A DNA stretch of 64,000 nt from Prado023 sp963777855 (GTDB lineage: Bacteria > Actinomycetota > Actinomycetes > S36-B12 > CAIYMF01), in NCBI GenBank assembly GCA_963777855.1, contig CAVZRW010000015.1, forward strand, positions 129,561-193,560. The letters run 5' to 3'. Shown here piece after piece: positions 46,059-54,594 of this stretch. Position 1 is the stretch's first letter; every line of letters starts with the position of its first letter. The translations under genes and the position numbers were made by a program. The notes beneath the pieces are model-generated. The model searched no databases, was not told where the DNA came from, and saw only the letters and a list, made by a program, of their open reading frames with translations.

Positions 46059-46611
46059 ATGAGCCCGAGACCTCGCCAGTGCCGTGGCCGAGTACCGGAC
46101 GGCGACCCAGGAGTTCCTCGACGTGGCCGGTGCCCTCGGCGCCGACGACCTCGACCGGGTGCCGCCCGAGCCCGACGGGTGGACTCCGCGCATGGTCGTG
46201 CACCACGTGGCCGACTCCGAGACCAACTCGTACGTGCGGCTGCGCCGGCTGCTGGCCGAACCGGCGGGCACCACCATCCAGGGCTACGACGAGGCCCAGT
46301 GGGCCCGCGCGCTGCACTACGACCGGCCGATCGCGGGCTCGCTGGCCGTCTTCGCCGCCGTGCGGGCCGCGAGTGCCGAGCTGCTCGACCGGCTGGCCCC
46401 CGCGGACCTCGACCGCTCGGGCGTGCACACGGAGTCGGGCCCCTACACGCTGGCCGACTGGTTGAGCACCTACATCGCCCACGCCCGCGACCACGCGCAG
46501 CAGATCCGCGCCGCGCTGGGGGAGGTGCAGGCCCGCTGCAGGGAGACGCGGGGCGGACGCGGGGCCGTGCGTGGCCCGCTCGCAACGACGAGGGGCGCCC
46601 CTCAGTCGTGA
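46059..46611 (+). CDS. DinB-fold metalloprotein, copy 1 (possible 5' frameshift)
   Basis: A four-helix-bundle DinB/YfiT-like protein of about 180 residues. The metal triad is visible: His in MVVHHVADSETNSYVRL and the two His of YIAHARDHAQQI. Members are thiol- or metal-dependent transferases/hydrolases in some lineages, otherwise unknown. The ATG at 46059 needs one indel near 46068 to join the main frame (MSPR/DLASAVAEYRTATQEF); otherwise translation begins at GTG 46084. It is about 80% identical in its core to the gene at 57233. Its last 10 bases overlap the convergent membrane-protein gene. Confidence 0.8.
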
Positions 46612-47398
46612 TCGCGGGCCGGGTTGCGGCCCTCGGGCATCATCAGGATCGAGGCCACCAGGAAGCACGCGGCGCCCAGCGCCGTGCCGGCGTTGGCCCA
46701 TGTGACGTTCAGCAGCTCGCCGTCCGGGTCGACCCACGCGCCGACCGCGGAGATCCCGAAGAACACCGAGCCCCACAGGTTCAGCGCCGTGATGTGCCAG
46801 TCGCGCTTGCCCGGCCGCCACGAGAACCAGCGGTGGCCGGCCTCGGCGAAGGCGATCGCCGAGGAGACCAGGAAGCACACGGAGCCGTAGGCGTCCGGAC
46901 GCCAGACGTACTGCTCGCGCCGCAGGTCGGGTCAGGCTGGCCAGGGCCGCGAGGGTGGTCACGTTGAAGAAGAGCGTGCCCACCAGCTGGATCCCGGTGG
47001 CCCAGAAGCCCATCAGCTGCGGGGCCCAGCCGAACCAGCGCCGGCCGCCGGTGCGCACCACCTGCATGTAGCTCAGGTACGCCGCGGTGGTGAAGAACAC
47101 CGAGCCGACGAAGAACGTGGCATCCGTGGCCGTCATGCCCACCGCTGACTCGAACCCCGGCAGGGGACCCACGAGGAAGCACGCGGAGCCCACGGCGAAG
47201 AGCAGCCCGATCCACCACGTGAGCCCCCGGCTCCCGTCCGTGGCCCGCCGGTGCCGGCGGGCCGCACCACTCGACCTCGGCCCCGTCGGCGTCCCGGTAG
47301 GACACCTGGGTCACGAACGGCCGGGGGCCTGAGAGGTGGACCTCGGTCGCGCCCGGCGGCACGGCGACCGGCAGCCGCGCGGTGCTGCCCCGGGTCAA
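46602..47398 (-). CDS. Trp-rich multi-span membrane protein, YrhK-domain-like (frameshifts)
   Basis: About 264 residues with six or so hydrophobic segments. Pieces include TATDATFFVGSVFFTTAAYL, WFGWAPQLMGFWATGIQLVG, AYGSVCFLVSSAIAFAEAGH and NLWGSVFFGISAVGAWVDPD, followed by NAGTALGAACFLVASILMMPEG. Repeated FFxGSxFF/FLVxS patterns with Trp and Pro resemble YrhK-domain proteins. It starts with a TTG that overlaps the gadB stop (TTGA, 47395-47398), so it is translationally coupled to glutamate decarboxylase. Indels at about 47260 and 46925 break the frame. It may take part in acid stress or GABA/glutamate movement; that is inference from position. Confidence 0.6.
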
Positions 47399-48790
47399 TG
47401 CCGGAACGACTCGGTGTGGCTCGGGTCGGCCGGCAATCGCGCGGGCAGGCTCTCGAGGAACTCGGTGGCCCGGCGCAGGTCGTCGAGGAACAGGTCGGCC
47501 AGGTCGCGGCCGAACCCGTTGCGCACCACCACGCGCAGGCCGGACAGGTCGGTCAGCGGCTCGGGCAGCGAGTACGCCGGCACCTGCCAGCCGCGCTCGC
47601 GCAGCTTCGCCGAGACGTCGTAGACCGTGTAGTTGGCCACCTCGGGCTTGAGCCGGAAGAAGAACACCGGCAGCTGCGAGCCGTCGGAGAGCAGCTCGTA
47701 GGGCCCGATCTCGGCGACCTTCGCCGCGGCGTACATCGCGGTGTCTCGGCAGGCCTGCTGGATCTCGCGGTAGCCCTCGAAGCCCAGGCGGATGAAGTTG
47801 TAGTACTGGGCGATCACCTGGGCGCCGGGCCGGGAGAAGTTCAACGCGAACGTGGGCATGTCCCCGCCGAGGTAGTTCACGTGGAACACCAGGTCGTCGG
47901 GCAGGTCCTGCGGGGTGCGCCAGATGACCCAGCCCACGCCGGGGTACACCAGGCCGTACTTGTGGCCGGAGGCGTTGATCGAGCGCACCCGGGGCACCCG
48001 GAAGTCCCACTCCAGCTCGGGGTCGATGAACGGGGCGATGAACCCACCGGAGGCGCCGTCGACGTGCATCGGCACGTCCGGGCCCGCCCGAGGCGGCCAG
48101 GGCGTCGAGGGCGTCGGAGATCTCCTTGACCGGCTCGTAGGAGCCGTCGAAGGTGGAGCCCAGGATCGCGACCACGCCGATGGTGTTCTCGTCGACGAGC
48201 TTCAGGGCCTCCTCGGCCGACAGCTGCAGCCGGCCCTCGGCGATGGGGGCGTAGCGGGGCTCGACGTCCCAGTACCGGCAGAACTTCTCCCACACCACCT
48301 GCACGTTGATGCCCATCACCAGGTTCGGCCGGTCGGTGGGCAGTCCGGCGGCCTCGCGGCGCTGCCGCCAGCGCCACTTCAGGGCCAGCCCGCCGAGCAT
48401 GACCGCCTCGCTGGAGCCGGTGGTGGAGGTGCCGGTGGCCTGCTCGTGGGCCGGGGAGCCCCACAGCTCGGAGAGGATCCGCACGCAGCGACCCTCGATC
48501 GCCGCGGTCTGGGGGTACTCGTCCTTGTCGATCATGTTCTTGTCGAGGGTCTCGGCGAACAGCCGGTCGGCCTCCTCGTCCATGAACGTGGTCACGAAGG
48601 TGGCGAGGTTCTGCCGGGAGTTGCCGTCGAGCATCAGCTCGTCGTGCAGCAGCCGGTAGACCACACGGGGGTCGAGGCCCTCGGGGGGCAGGGCGTCCTT
48701 GGGGATGCCCTGGGTCTCGCCCGGTCGGGCGTAGACGGGGGCGATGGCGAGGCGCTCGATGGCGAGCAGGTCCTGGGAGTGGATGGCCAT
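47395..48790 (-). CDS. gadB: Glutamate decarboxylase (one frameshift)
   Basis: PLP enzyme converting glutamate to GABA and CO2, consuming a proton. The sequence of about 464 residues shows the family order: ARPGETQGIPKDALPPEG, FVTTFMDEEADRLFAE, GTSTTGSSEAVMLGGLALK, the aspartate-containing VDGASGGFIAPFIDPELEWDF and the PLP lysine in SINASGHKYGLVYPGVGW. One indel at about 48080 (ALDALAASGG then PMHVDGASGG) breaks the frame. C-terminal LPADPSHTESFRH is typical, with a possible autoinhibitory His near the end. It is coupled to a membrane protein rather than to a recognisable GadC antiporter. Confidence 0.92.
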
Positions 48791-48837
48791 GGGCCCACGC
48801 TAGCTGCGGCCGGCGCTCGTTGGGGGAACGGGAGGCA

Positions 48838-48847
48838 ACCAATTGGT
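48838..48847. promoter_or_regulatory. Palindrome ACCAATTGGT upstream of gadB
   Basis: A perfect 10-bp palindrome in an AT-richer patch 48-57 bp upstream of the gadB start. It could be an operator for a local regulator; no regulator is adjacent. Confidence 0.3.
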
Positions 48848-48867
48848 CACAAGTGCGTCGCACGGTC

Positions 48868-49533
48868 TCACAGGTGCTTGGTCGCCTCGCGCACCGAGAG
48901 CCCGGACATGCGCTCCCGGTGTGCGTCGACGAAGGCGCGGACCTCCTCGGGATGGGTCCGGGCCGCGTCGCGCAGCGCCCAGCCGATGCCCTTGCGCATG
49001 AAGAAGTCCCGGTCATCCATCGTGGCCAGGCAGACCTGGAACACCAGCGGGAGGTCGACGGCCTCGCCGCGGCCCACCTGGAACACCAGCGCGACGCGCC
49101 GGGCCCACAGCTGCGGGTCCGCGGCCCAGGAGGCGACCTCGGCGTCCCAGCGCAGGCGCTGCGAGGCGCGCCCGATCACCGACGACCAGCCGTCGACGGT
49201 GTCCCACCAGGGTCGGGTCAGGGCCAGGGCGCGCAGCTCGGCCAGGCTGGCCTGTGGCAGGGCGCGACCGTGCCGGGCGACCAGGTCGATGGCCACGTAG
49301 GCGAACTCCCGCTCCGGCTCGGCGACCAGGGCGCGGGCGGCGCGCAGCAGGTCCGCGGCGTCCGGACCCGGGTCGAGGGCGCGCACCCAGGCCCGGGTGG
49401 CCTCCCGGCGCACGGGCGCGCTCACGCCGAGGTAGGGCGCCACGTGCTTCATGTACGCCGTCATCGCCGGGGCCCGTGCCGGGTCGGCGACTGCCTCGAG
49501 CATCGGACGCACGATCGCAGCAGCCTCGGCCAT
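48868..49533 (-). CDS. DNA alkylation repair enzyme, AlkD-like
   Basis: A 221-residue all-helical HEAT-repeat protein related to AlkD, a glycosylase that removes bulky or cationic alkylpurines. Recognisable segments are MTAYMKHVAPYLGVSAPVRR near residue 20, EREFAYVAIDLVARHGRAL, PWWDTVDGWSSVIG near 110 (with the Trp and Asp of the active cleft) and DRDFFMRKGIGWALRDAAR near 165, then ATKHL. The ATG at 49533 gives the normal length. It is downstream of nothing in operon distance. Confidence 0.88.
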   Translation of the reverse strand: MAEAAAIVRPMLEAVADPARAPAMTAYMKHVAPYLGVSAPVRREATRAWVRALDPGPDAADLLRAARALVAEPEREFAYVAIDLVARHGRALPQASLAELRALALTRPWWDTVDGWSSVIGRASQRLRWDAEVASWAADPQLWARRVALVFQVGRGEAVDLPLVFQVCLATMDDRDFFMRKGIGWALRDAARTHPEEVRAFVDAHRERMSGLSVREATKHL

Positions 49534-49700
49534 GACCCGATGCTGCCATGCGTCGCAGGGCCGGCCCTCTGGTGGCAGACTCCCCCCCATCGGCGCGCAG
49601 GACCCGGATCGCCACCACGGCGCCCCCGGACTCGCGCAGCCACCCCAGCCCACCCAGACCCCCGCACCCCCACGACGGCACACCAGGCTCAGGAGGCCCC

Positions 49701-51668
49701 ATGCGCTCGGGCATCGACATGTCGCACATCGATGCGTCCACCCGCCCCCAGGACGACCTGTTCGGCCACCTGAACGGCCGCTGGTTGGCCGAGGCCGAGA
49801 TCCCGGCCGACCGGTCCTCCGACGGGGTCTTCCACAGCCTGCGCGACACCGCGGAGGCCGACGTGCGGGCGATCATCGAGCAGGCGGCCGAGCAGTCGGA
49901 GCCCGGCACGCTCGGGGCCAAGGTCGGCGATCTCTACGCCTCCTTCATGGACGAGGAGCGCATCGAGGCCCTGGGCCGCCAGCCCCTGCGCGCGGACCTC
50001 GACGCGATCGCGGCGGTCACCGACACCGAGGGGCTCGTGGGGCTGATGGCACGCCTGCAGCTCGAGGGCTCGGTCGGCGGCTTCGTGGCGCCGTACGTGA
50101 ACACCGACGCGCACGACTCCACCCGCTACATCGTCTACCTGCAGCAGGCCGGCCTGGGCCTGCCCGACGAGTCCTACTACCACCAGGACTCCTTCGCCGA
50201 GATCCGCGCGGCCTACGTGGCCCACACCGCACGGATGCTCGCGCTGGTCGGCTGGGTCGAGGCGGGGGATCAGGCCGAGGCGGCCGCGCGGCGGGTCATG
50301 ACCCTCGAGACCGCCATCGCCGAGCACCACTGGTCGGCGGTCGAGAACCGCGATGCGGTGGCCACCTACAACCGGGTCCCGGTCGGGGACGTGCCGCCGT
50401 TCACCGCAGAGCTCGGTGCGCGCGCGTGGCTGCAGGCCCTCGGTGCGCCGGCCGAGCACCTCGACGAGGTCGTGGTCCGCCAGCCGAGCTACCTCGAGGC
50501 GGTGCCCGGGCTGCTCGTCGGCCAGCCGCTCGAGGCGTGGCGCGACTGGCTGGCCTGGAGCCTGGTGCGCCGCACGGCCTCGCTGCTGGACGCCGAGATC
50601 GTCCAGGCCAACTTCGACTTCTACGGCACCACGCTCTCCGGGGTGCCGACGCTGCGGGAGCGCTGGAAGCGCGGCGTGGGGCTGGTCGAGGGGTCCCTGG
50701 GGGAGGCCGTCGGCGAGCTCTACGTGGCCGCGCACTTCCCGCCGGCGGCCAAGGAGCGCATGCTCACCCTCGTCGACAACCTGGTGGCCGCCTACGCCCA
50801 GCGACTGGGGGTCCTGGCCTGGATGGGTCCCGAGACGCGGGCGCGGGCCCTGGAGAAGCTGGCCGCGTTCACCCCGAAGATCGGCTACCCCGACCGCTGG
50901 CGGGACTACTCGACGCTGGAGATCCGGGCCGACGACCTGGTCGGCAACGTGCGCCGGACGGCCCTGCACGAGGCGCAGCGCGAGTGGGGCAAGCTGGGCG
51001 GACCGGTGGACCGTGACGAGTGGTTCATGACCCCCCAGACGGTCAACGCGTACTACAACCCGGGGATGAACGAGATCGTGTTCCCGGCCGCGATCCTGCA
51101 GCCGCCCTTCTTCGACCTCGAGGCCGACGACGCGGTCAACTACGGCGGGATCGGGGCGATCATCGGTCACGAGATCGGCCACGGATTCGACGACCAGGGC
51201 TCGCGCTACGACGGCGCGGGCAACCTGGTGGACTGGTGGACCGAGCAGGACCGGGCCCGCTTCGACGAGCTGGCCGGTCGGCTGATCGCCCAGTACGACG
51301 GCCTGGTCCCACGCGGGCTGCCCGAGGGCAACGGGGTCAACGGCGCCCTGACCGTCGGGGAGAACATCGGCGACCTCGGCGGGATCACCGTGGCCCTCGA
51401 GGCCTACCGGATCAGCCTGGGCGGTCAGCCCGCCCCGGTCATCGACGGCCTGACCGGGGAGCAGCGCTTCTTCCTCGGCTGGGCGCAGGCATGGCGCTCG
51501 AAGTACCGCCAGGCCGAGGCGATCCGCCTGCTGACCATCGACCCGCACTCGCCGGCGGAGTTCCGGTGCAACATCGTCGGCAACCTCGACGGCTTCCACG
51601 AGGCGTTCGACGTCCAGCCCGGCGACGGGATGTGGCGCGACCCGGCCGATCGCGTGGTCATCTGGTAG
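49701..51668 (+). CDS. M13-family zinc metallopeptidase (PepO/neprilysin-like)
   Basis: A 655-residue endopeptidase of the neprilysin family. The zinc motif HEIGHGFDDQG (HExxH) lies near residue 495, with the third ligand Glu in LTVGENIGDLGGITVALEAY. NAYYNPGMNEIVFPAAILQPP is the conserved substrate-cleft segment. The protein ends DPADRVVIW, as is typical. No signal peptide is seen (MRSGIDMSHIDASTRPQDDL), so it is probably cytoplasmic, degrading oligopeptides. AGGAGG lies 5-10 bases before the ATG. No frameshift. Confidence 0.95.
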   Translation: MRSGIDMSHIDASTRPQDDLFGHLNGRWLAEAEIPADRSSDGVFHSLRDTAEADVRAIIEQAAEQSEPGTLGAKVGDLYASFMDEERIEALGRQPLRADLDAIAAVTDTEGLVGLMARLQLEGSVGGFVAPYVNTDAHDSTRYIVYLQQAGLGLPDESYYHQDSFAEIRAAYVAHTARMLALVGWVEAGDQAEAAARRVMTLETAIAEHHWSAVENRDAVATYNRVPVGDVPPFTAELGARAWLQALGAPAEHLDEVVVRQPSYLEAVPGLLVGQPLEAWRDWLAWSLVRRTASLLDAEIVQANFDFYGTTLSGVPTLRERWKRGVGLVEGSLGEAVGELYVAAHFPPAAKERMLTLVDNLVAAYAQRLGVLAWMGPETRARALEKLAAFTPKIGYPDRWRDYSTLEIRADDLVGNVRRTALHEAQREWGKLGGPVDRDEWFMTPQTVNAYYNPGMNEIVFPAAILQPPFFDLEADDAVNYGGIGAIIGHEIGHGFDDQGSRYDGAGNLVDWWTEQDRARFDELAGRLIAQYDGLVPRGLPEGNGVNGALTVGENIGDLGGITVALEAYRISLGGQPAPVIDGLTGEQRFFLGWAQAWRSKYRQAEAIRLLTIDPHSPAEFRCNIVGNLDGFHEAFDVQPGDGMWRDPADRVVIW

Positions 51669-51704
51669 GCGCCCCGGGGCAACCCGCGGGTCGCGCGCCG
51701 TGGG

Positions 51705-52739
51705 TCAGCGCAGCCGGTGCTCCGACCCACGCAGGACCACGCGGGTCGGCAGCACCACCTGCTCGACCAGGCCCATCGGCTCGGCCATGCGCCGCAGGGC
51801 GATCCCCGCGGCCACCGCGCCCATCCGCTGCGGGTCGTGGGCCACGACGCTGATCCCCAGGGCGTCGGCGAGCTCGAAGTCGTCGAAGCCCAGCAGGCCG
51901 ATCCGCTGGCCGATGTGCCAGGTCGCCTGCAGCACGCCGATCGCCGCCCGGTTGTTGCCCGCGAAGACCGCCGTCGGTGCGGGGTCGGCGCCCAGCAGGG
52001 CCTCCGTGGCCGCTGCGGCCGCCGCGATGTCCGGGCCGTCGGTGCGGATCAGCCCCGGGTCCACGGGCAGGCCCGCGGCGAGGAGAGCGTCGCGGTAGCC
52101 AGCCAGCCGTTCGCGATGGGTGTACAGCGACTCGGTGCTGCCGACGAACGCGATGCGGCGGTGGCCGGCGGCCAGCAGCGCCTGCACGCCGCTGCGGGCC
52201 CCGGTGCGGTTGTCGAACACGACGCTGTCGCTGACGGCGTTGGCCAGCGGCCGGTCGACCGCCACGATAGGCGTGCCGAACTGGCGCTCGCCCTCGAGGT
52301 AGCTGTGGTCGTCGGCGATCGGGACCAGCAGCAGGGCCCGGATGCGCCGGTCGAGCATCGCCGAGACCACGGCCTGCTCGTGGCGGGAGAGGTCGTCGGT
52401 GGCGGCGATCACCAGCGTCATCCCGTCGTCGGCGAGCACCCGCTCCACGCCCGCGGCCACGAGTGTGTAGAAGGGGTTGCCGAGGTCACCGATGACGAAC
52501 CCCACTGTGCTGGTCACCCCACCGGTGCGCAGCTCGCGAGCCAGGGCATTGGGCCGGAAGCGCAGCGCGACGGCGGCCTGTCGCACACGGTCACGCGTGA
52601 CGGGGTCCACGTTCGGCGCTCCGGACAGGGCCCGCGAGACGGTCTTCGTGCTCACCTCGGCCAGGCGCGCGACATCGGCCAGGGTCGCCCGCTCGGTGGG
52701 GCCACGCGGGGCATCGAGGTCCTTGTCCGTCGATGTCAT
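51705..52739 (-). CDS. LacI-family transcriptional regulator
   Basis: A 344-residue repressor. The N-terminal helix-turn-helix and hinge are TLADVARLAEVSTKTVSRAL and FRPNALARELRTGGV. The periplasmic-binding-protein-like effector domain follows (VGFVIGDLGNPFYTLVAAGV; RRIAFVGSTESLYTHRERLAGY; AVFAGNNRAAIGVLQA; LGISVVAHDPQRMGAVAAG). It is divergent from the mmsA-mmsB-chvE sugar ABC operon across a 310-bp gap with palindromes, so it most likely controls that operon in response to the transported monosaccharide. Confidence 0.92.
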   Translation of the reverse strand: MTSTDKDLDAPRGPTERATLADVARLAEVSTKTVSRALSGAPNVDPVTRDRVRQAAVALRFRPNALARELRTGGVTSTVGFVIGDLGNPFYTLVAAGVERVLADDGMTLVIAATDDLSRHEQAVVSAMLDRRIRALLLVPIADDHSYLEGERQFGTPIVAVDRPLANAVSDSVVFDNRTGARSGVQALLAAGHRRIAFVGSTESLYTHRERLAGYRDALLAAGLPVDPGLIRTDGPDIAAAAAATEALLGADPAPTAVFAGNNRAAIGVLQATWHIGQRIGLLGFDDFELADALGISVVAHDPQRMGAVAAGIALRRMAEPMGLVEQVVLPTRVVLRGSEHRLR

Positions 52740-52885
52740 GGTTCGACTGTAGCCCCGTGGGGCGCCGTTGTGCAGGCCCCCGTGCCCGGATCAGGCTCGA
52801 GCGGCTTCCGTTATCAAGTCGTTACCAACGCCTGTTGACATCGTAGGACATACGCGCTTCGGTGAGGACTTGTTGGCCGAAGGAA

Positions 52886-52901
52886 CGGGAGAGCGCTCCC
52901 G
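52886..52901. promoter_or_regulatory. LacI-type inverted repeat CGGGAG-AGCG-CTCCCG
   Basis: Perfect 6-bp arms around a 4-bp centre containing GCGC, close to the LacI-family operator form GGGAGCGCTCCC seen at 16062 but with a 4-bp rather than 2-bp centre. It lies 147 bp upstream of the lacI-type start. Confidence 0.4.
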
Positions 52902-53000
52902 CGGGGGGCCTCGTGGGCCTGCGATCCGGGACGTCGGGGAGTACCGTCGCCCCTCATGGGAGTTGAGATGTTCCTGCGACATGCGCGGCGTGGCGTGTTG

Positions 53001-53017
53001 ACTGCGTCACACGCAGT
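53001..53017. promoter_or_regulatory. Palindrome ACTGCGT-CAC-ACGCAGT before mmsA
   Basis: Perfect 7-bp inverted arms with a 3-bp centre, 33-49 bp before the mmsA ATG. It overlaps TTGACT (52998-53003) and would sit in the promoter spacer if GACGAT (53021-53026) is the -10 box, a good place for a repressor. Confidence 0.45.
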
Positions 53018-53049
53018 GGTGACGATCCGTGATCATGGTGGTGTCTGAC

Positions 53050-54594
53050 ATGAGCGAGTCGTCCCTGCTCGAGATGCGCAGCATCACCAAGGAGTTCCCG
53101 GGCGTCAAGGCCCTGTCCGAGGTCTCGCTGACCGTCGGCAACTCGGAGATCCACTCGATCTGCGGCGAGAACGGGGCCGGCAAGTCCACCCTGATGAAGG
53201 TGCTCTCCGGGGTCTACCCCTACGGCTCCTACGACGGCGACATCTACTACAAGGGCCAGATCTGCCAGTTCCGCAACATCGGTGAGTCCGAGGCCGTCGG
53301 CATCGTGATCATCCACCAGGAGCTCGCGCTGATCCCCGAGCTGTCGATCATGGAGAACATGTTCCTGGGCAACGAGCCCCGGCGGCTCGGCGGGACCGCC
53401 ATCGACTGGACGACCGCCCGCCGGCGCTGCATCGAGCTCATGGAGCGGGTGGGCCTCGACGAGCGCCCCGACACCCAGATCAAGAACATCGGCGTGGGCA
53501 AGCAGCAGCTGGTCGAGATCGCCAAGGCCCTGAGCAAGGACGTCGAGCTGCTGATCCTCGACGAGCCCACCGCGGCGCTCAACGACAAGGACTCCCAGCA
53601 CCTGCTGGCCCTGATGCAGGGTCTGAAGGACTCCGGCGTGAGTTGCATCATGATCTCGCACAAGCTCAACGAGATCGAGCAGATCTCGGACAAGATCACG
53701 ATCATCCGCGACGGGAAGACGATCGAGACCCTCGACGCCGAGGGCGCCAACGAGGACCGGATCATCAAGGGCATGGTCGGCCGCGAGATGGACAGCCGGT
53801 ACCCGACTCGTGAGAAGCACATCGGCGAGGTGTTCTTCGAGGTCCGGGACATCTGGGTCAAGCACCCGATCGCCGACGACCGGTACGTCTGCAAGGGCTC
53901 GAGCATCAAGGTCCGCCACGGTGAGGTCGTGGGGATCGCCGGCCTCATGGGCGCCGGGCGCACCGAGCTGGCCATGAGCATCTTCGGCCGCAGCTACGGC
54001 ATCTGGGAGTCCGGCACGATCATCAAGGACGGCCAGGAGATCGAGCTGCCGCATGTGCGTGACGCCATCAAGCACGGCGTGGCCTACGTCAGCGAGGACC
54101 GCAAGACCCTGGGCCTGAACCTGCTCGACGACATCAAGACGGCCACCGTGCAGGCCAAGTGGAGCAAGGTGAGCACCCGCGGCGTCATCGACAAGCACAA
54201 GGTGTTCGTCGCCGCCGAGGACTACCGCAAGCGGCTGCGGACCAAGACCCCGTCGGTCAACGAGGGCGTGGACAAGCTCTCCGGCGGCAACCAGCAGAAG
54301 GTCGTGCTGAGCAAGTGGATGTTCACCGACTCCGACCTGCTGATCCTCGACGAGCCCACCCGCGGCATCGACGTCGGCGCCAAGTACGAGATCTACGAGG
54401 TGATCTTCGAGCTGGCCCGCCAGGGCAAGGGGGTCATCGTGATCTCCTCGGAGCTGCCCGAGGTGCTGGGCATCTCGGACCGCATCTACACCGTGTTCGA
54501 GGGCCAGGTCACCGCCGACGTGCCCGTCGAGGAAGCCACCCAGGAATCGCTGATGAAGACCATGACATCCGCTCGAGTGAGGACCACGGCATGA
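53050..54594 (+). CDS. mmsA: Multiple-monosaccharide ABC transporter, ATP-binding subunit
   Basis: A double-cassette sugar ABC ATPase of 514 residues, of the GguA/MmsA/XylG type. First cassette: Walker A ICGENGAGKSTLMKVLSGVY, signature IGVGKQQLVEIAKALS, Walker B LLILDEPTAALND. Second cassette: degenerate Walker A GIAGLMGAGRTELAM, signature KLSGGNQQKVVLSKW, Walker B LLILDEPTRGID. A conserved AYVSEDRKTLGLNLLDDI loop lies between. This gene is intact, unlike its two partners. I start at ATG 53050 (MSESSLLEM); GTG 53029 and ATG 53035 are alternatives. The stop overlaps mmsB (ATGA). Confidence 0.93.
   Translation: MSESSLLEMRSITKEFPGVKALSEVSLTVGNSEIHSICGENGAGKSTLMKVLSGVYPYGSYDGDIYYKGQICQFRNIGESEAVGIVIIHQELALIPELSIMENMFLGNEPRRLGGTAIDWTTARRRCIELMERVGLDERPDTQIKNIGVGKQQLVEIAKALSKDVELLILDEPTAALNDKDSQHLLALMQGLKDSGVSCIMISHKLNEIEQISDKITIIRDGKTIETLDAEGANEDRIIKGMVGREMDSRYPTREKHIGEVFFEVRDIWVKHPIADDRYVCKGSSIKVRHGEVVGIAGLMGAGRTELAMSIFGRSYGIWESGTIIKDGQEIELPHVRDAIKHGVAYVSEDRKTLGLNLLDDIKTATVQAKWSKVSTRGVIDKHKVFVAAEDYRKRLRTKTPSVNEGVDKLSGGNQQKVVLSKWMFTDSDLLILDEPTRGIDVGAKYEIYEVIFELARQGKGVIVISSELPEVLGISDRIYTVFEGQVTADVPVEEATQESLMKTMTSARVRTTA

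Larger units (their letters stand above)
52740..53049. promoter_or_regulatory. Divergent control region between lacI-type gene and mmsA operon
   Basis: A 310-bp gap, AT-richer at 52810-52880. It holds TTGACA (52835-52840), a CGGGAG-N4-CTCCCG inverted repeat (52886-52901) resembling LacI operators, TTGACT (52998-53003) and a perfect palindrome overlapping a possible promoter spacer (53001-53017). No gene is apparent in it. Confidence 0.5.

Noticed and set aside
42635..46585. Long minus-strand open frame (1,316 codons) seeming to fuse several proteins
   Set aside because: Only the middle (44250-45703) is real coding sequence, the exported EEP protein. The rest is antisense or out-of-frame reading of neighbours and repeats.
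46059..46967. 302-codon plus-strand frame over the first DinB gene
   Set aside because: It shares the likely start codon but then reads out of frame (Arg/Gly-rich), while the adjacent frame encodes the conserved DinB protein.
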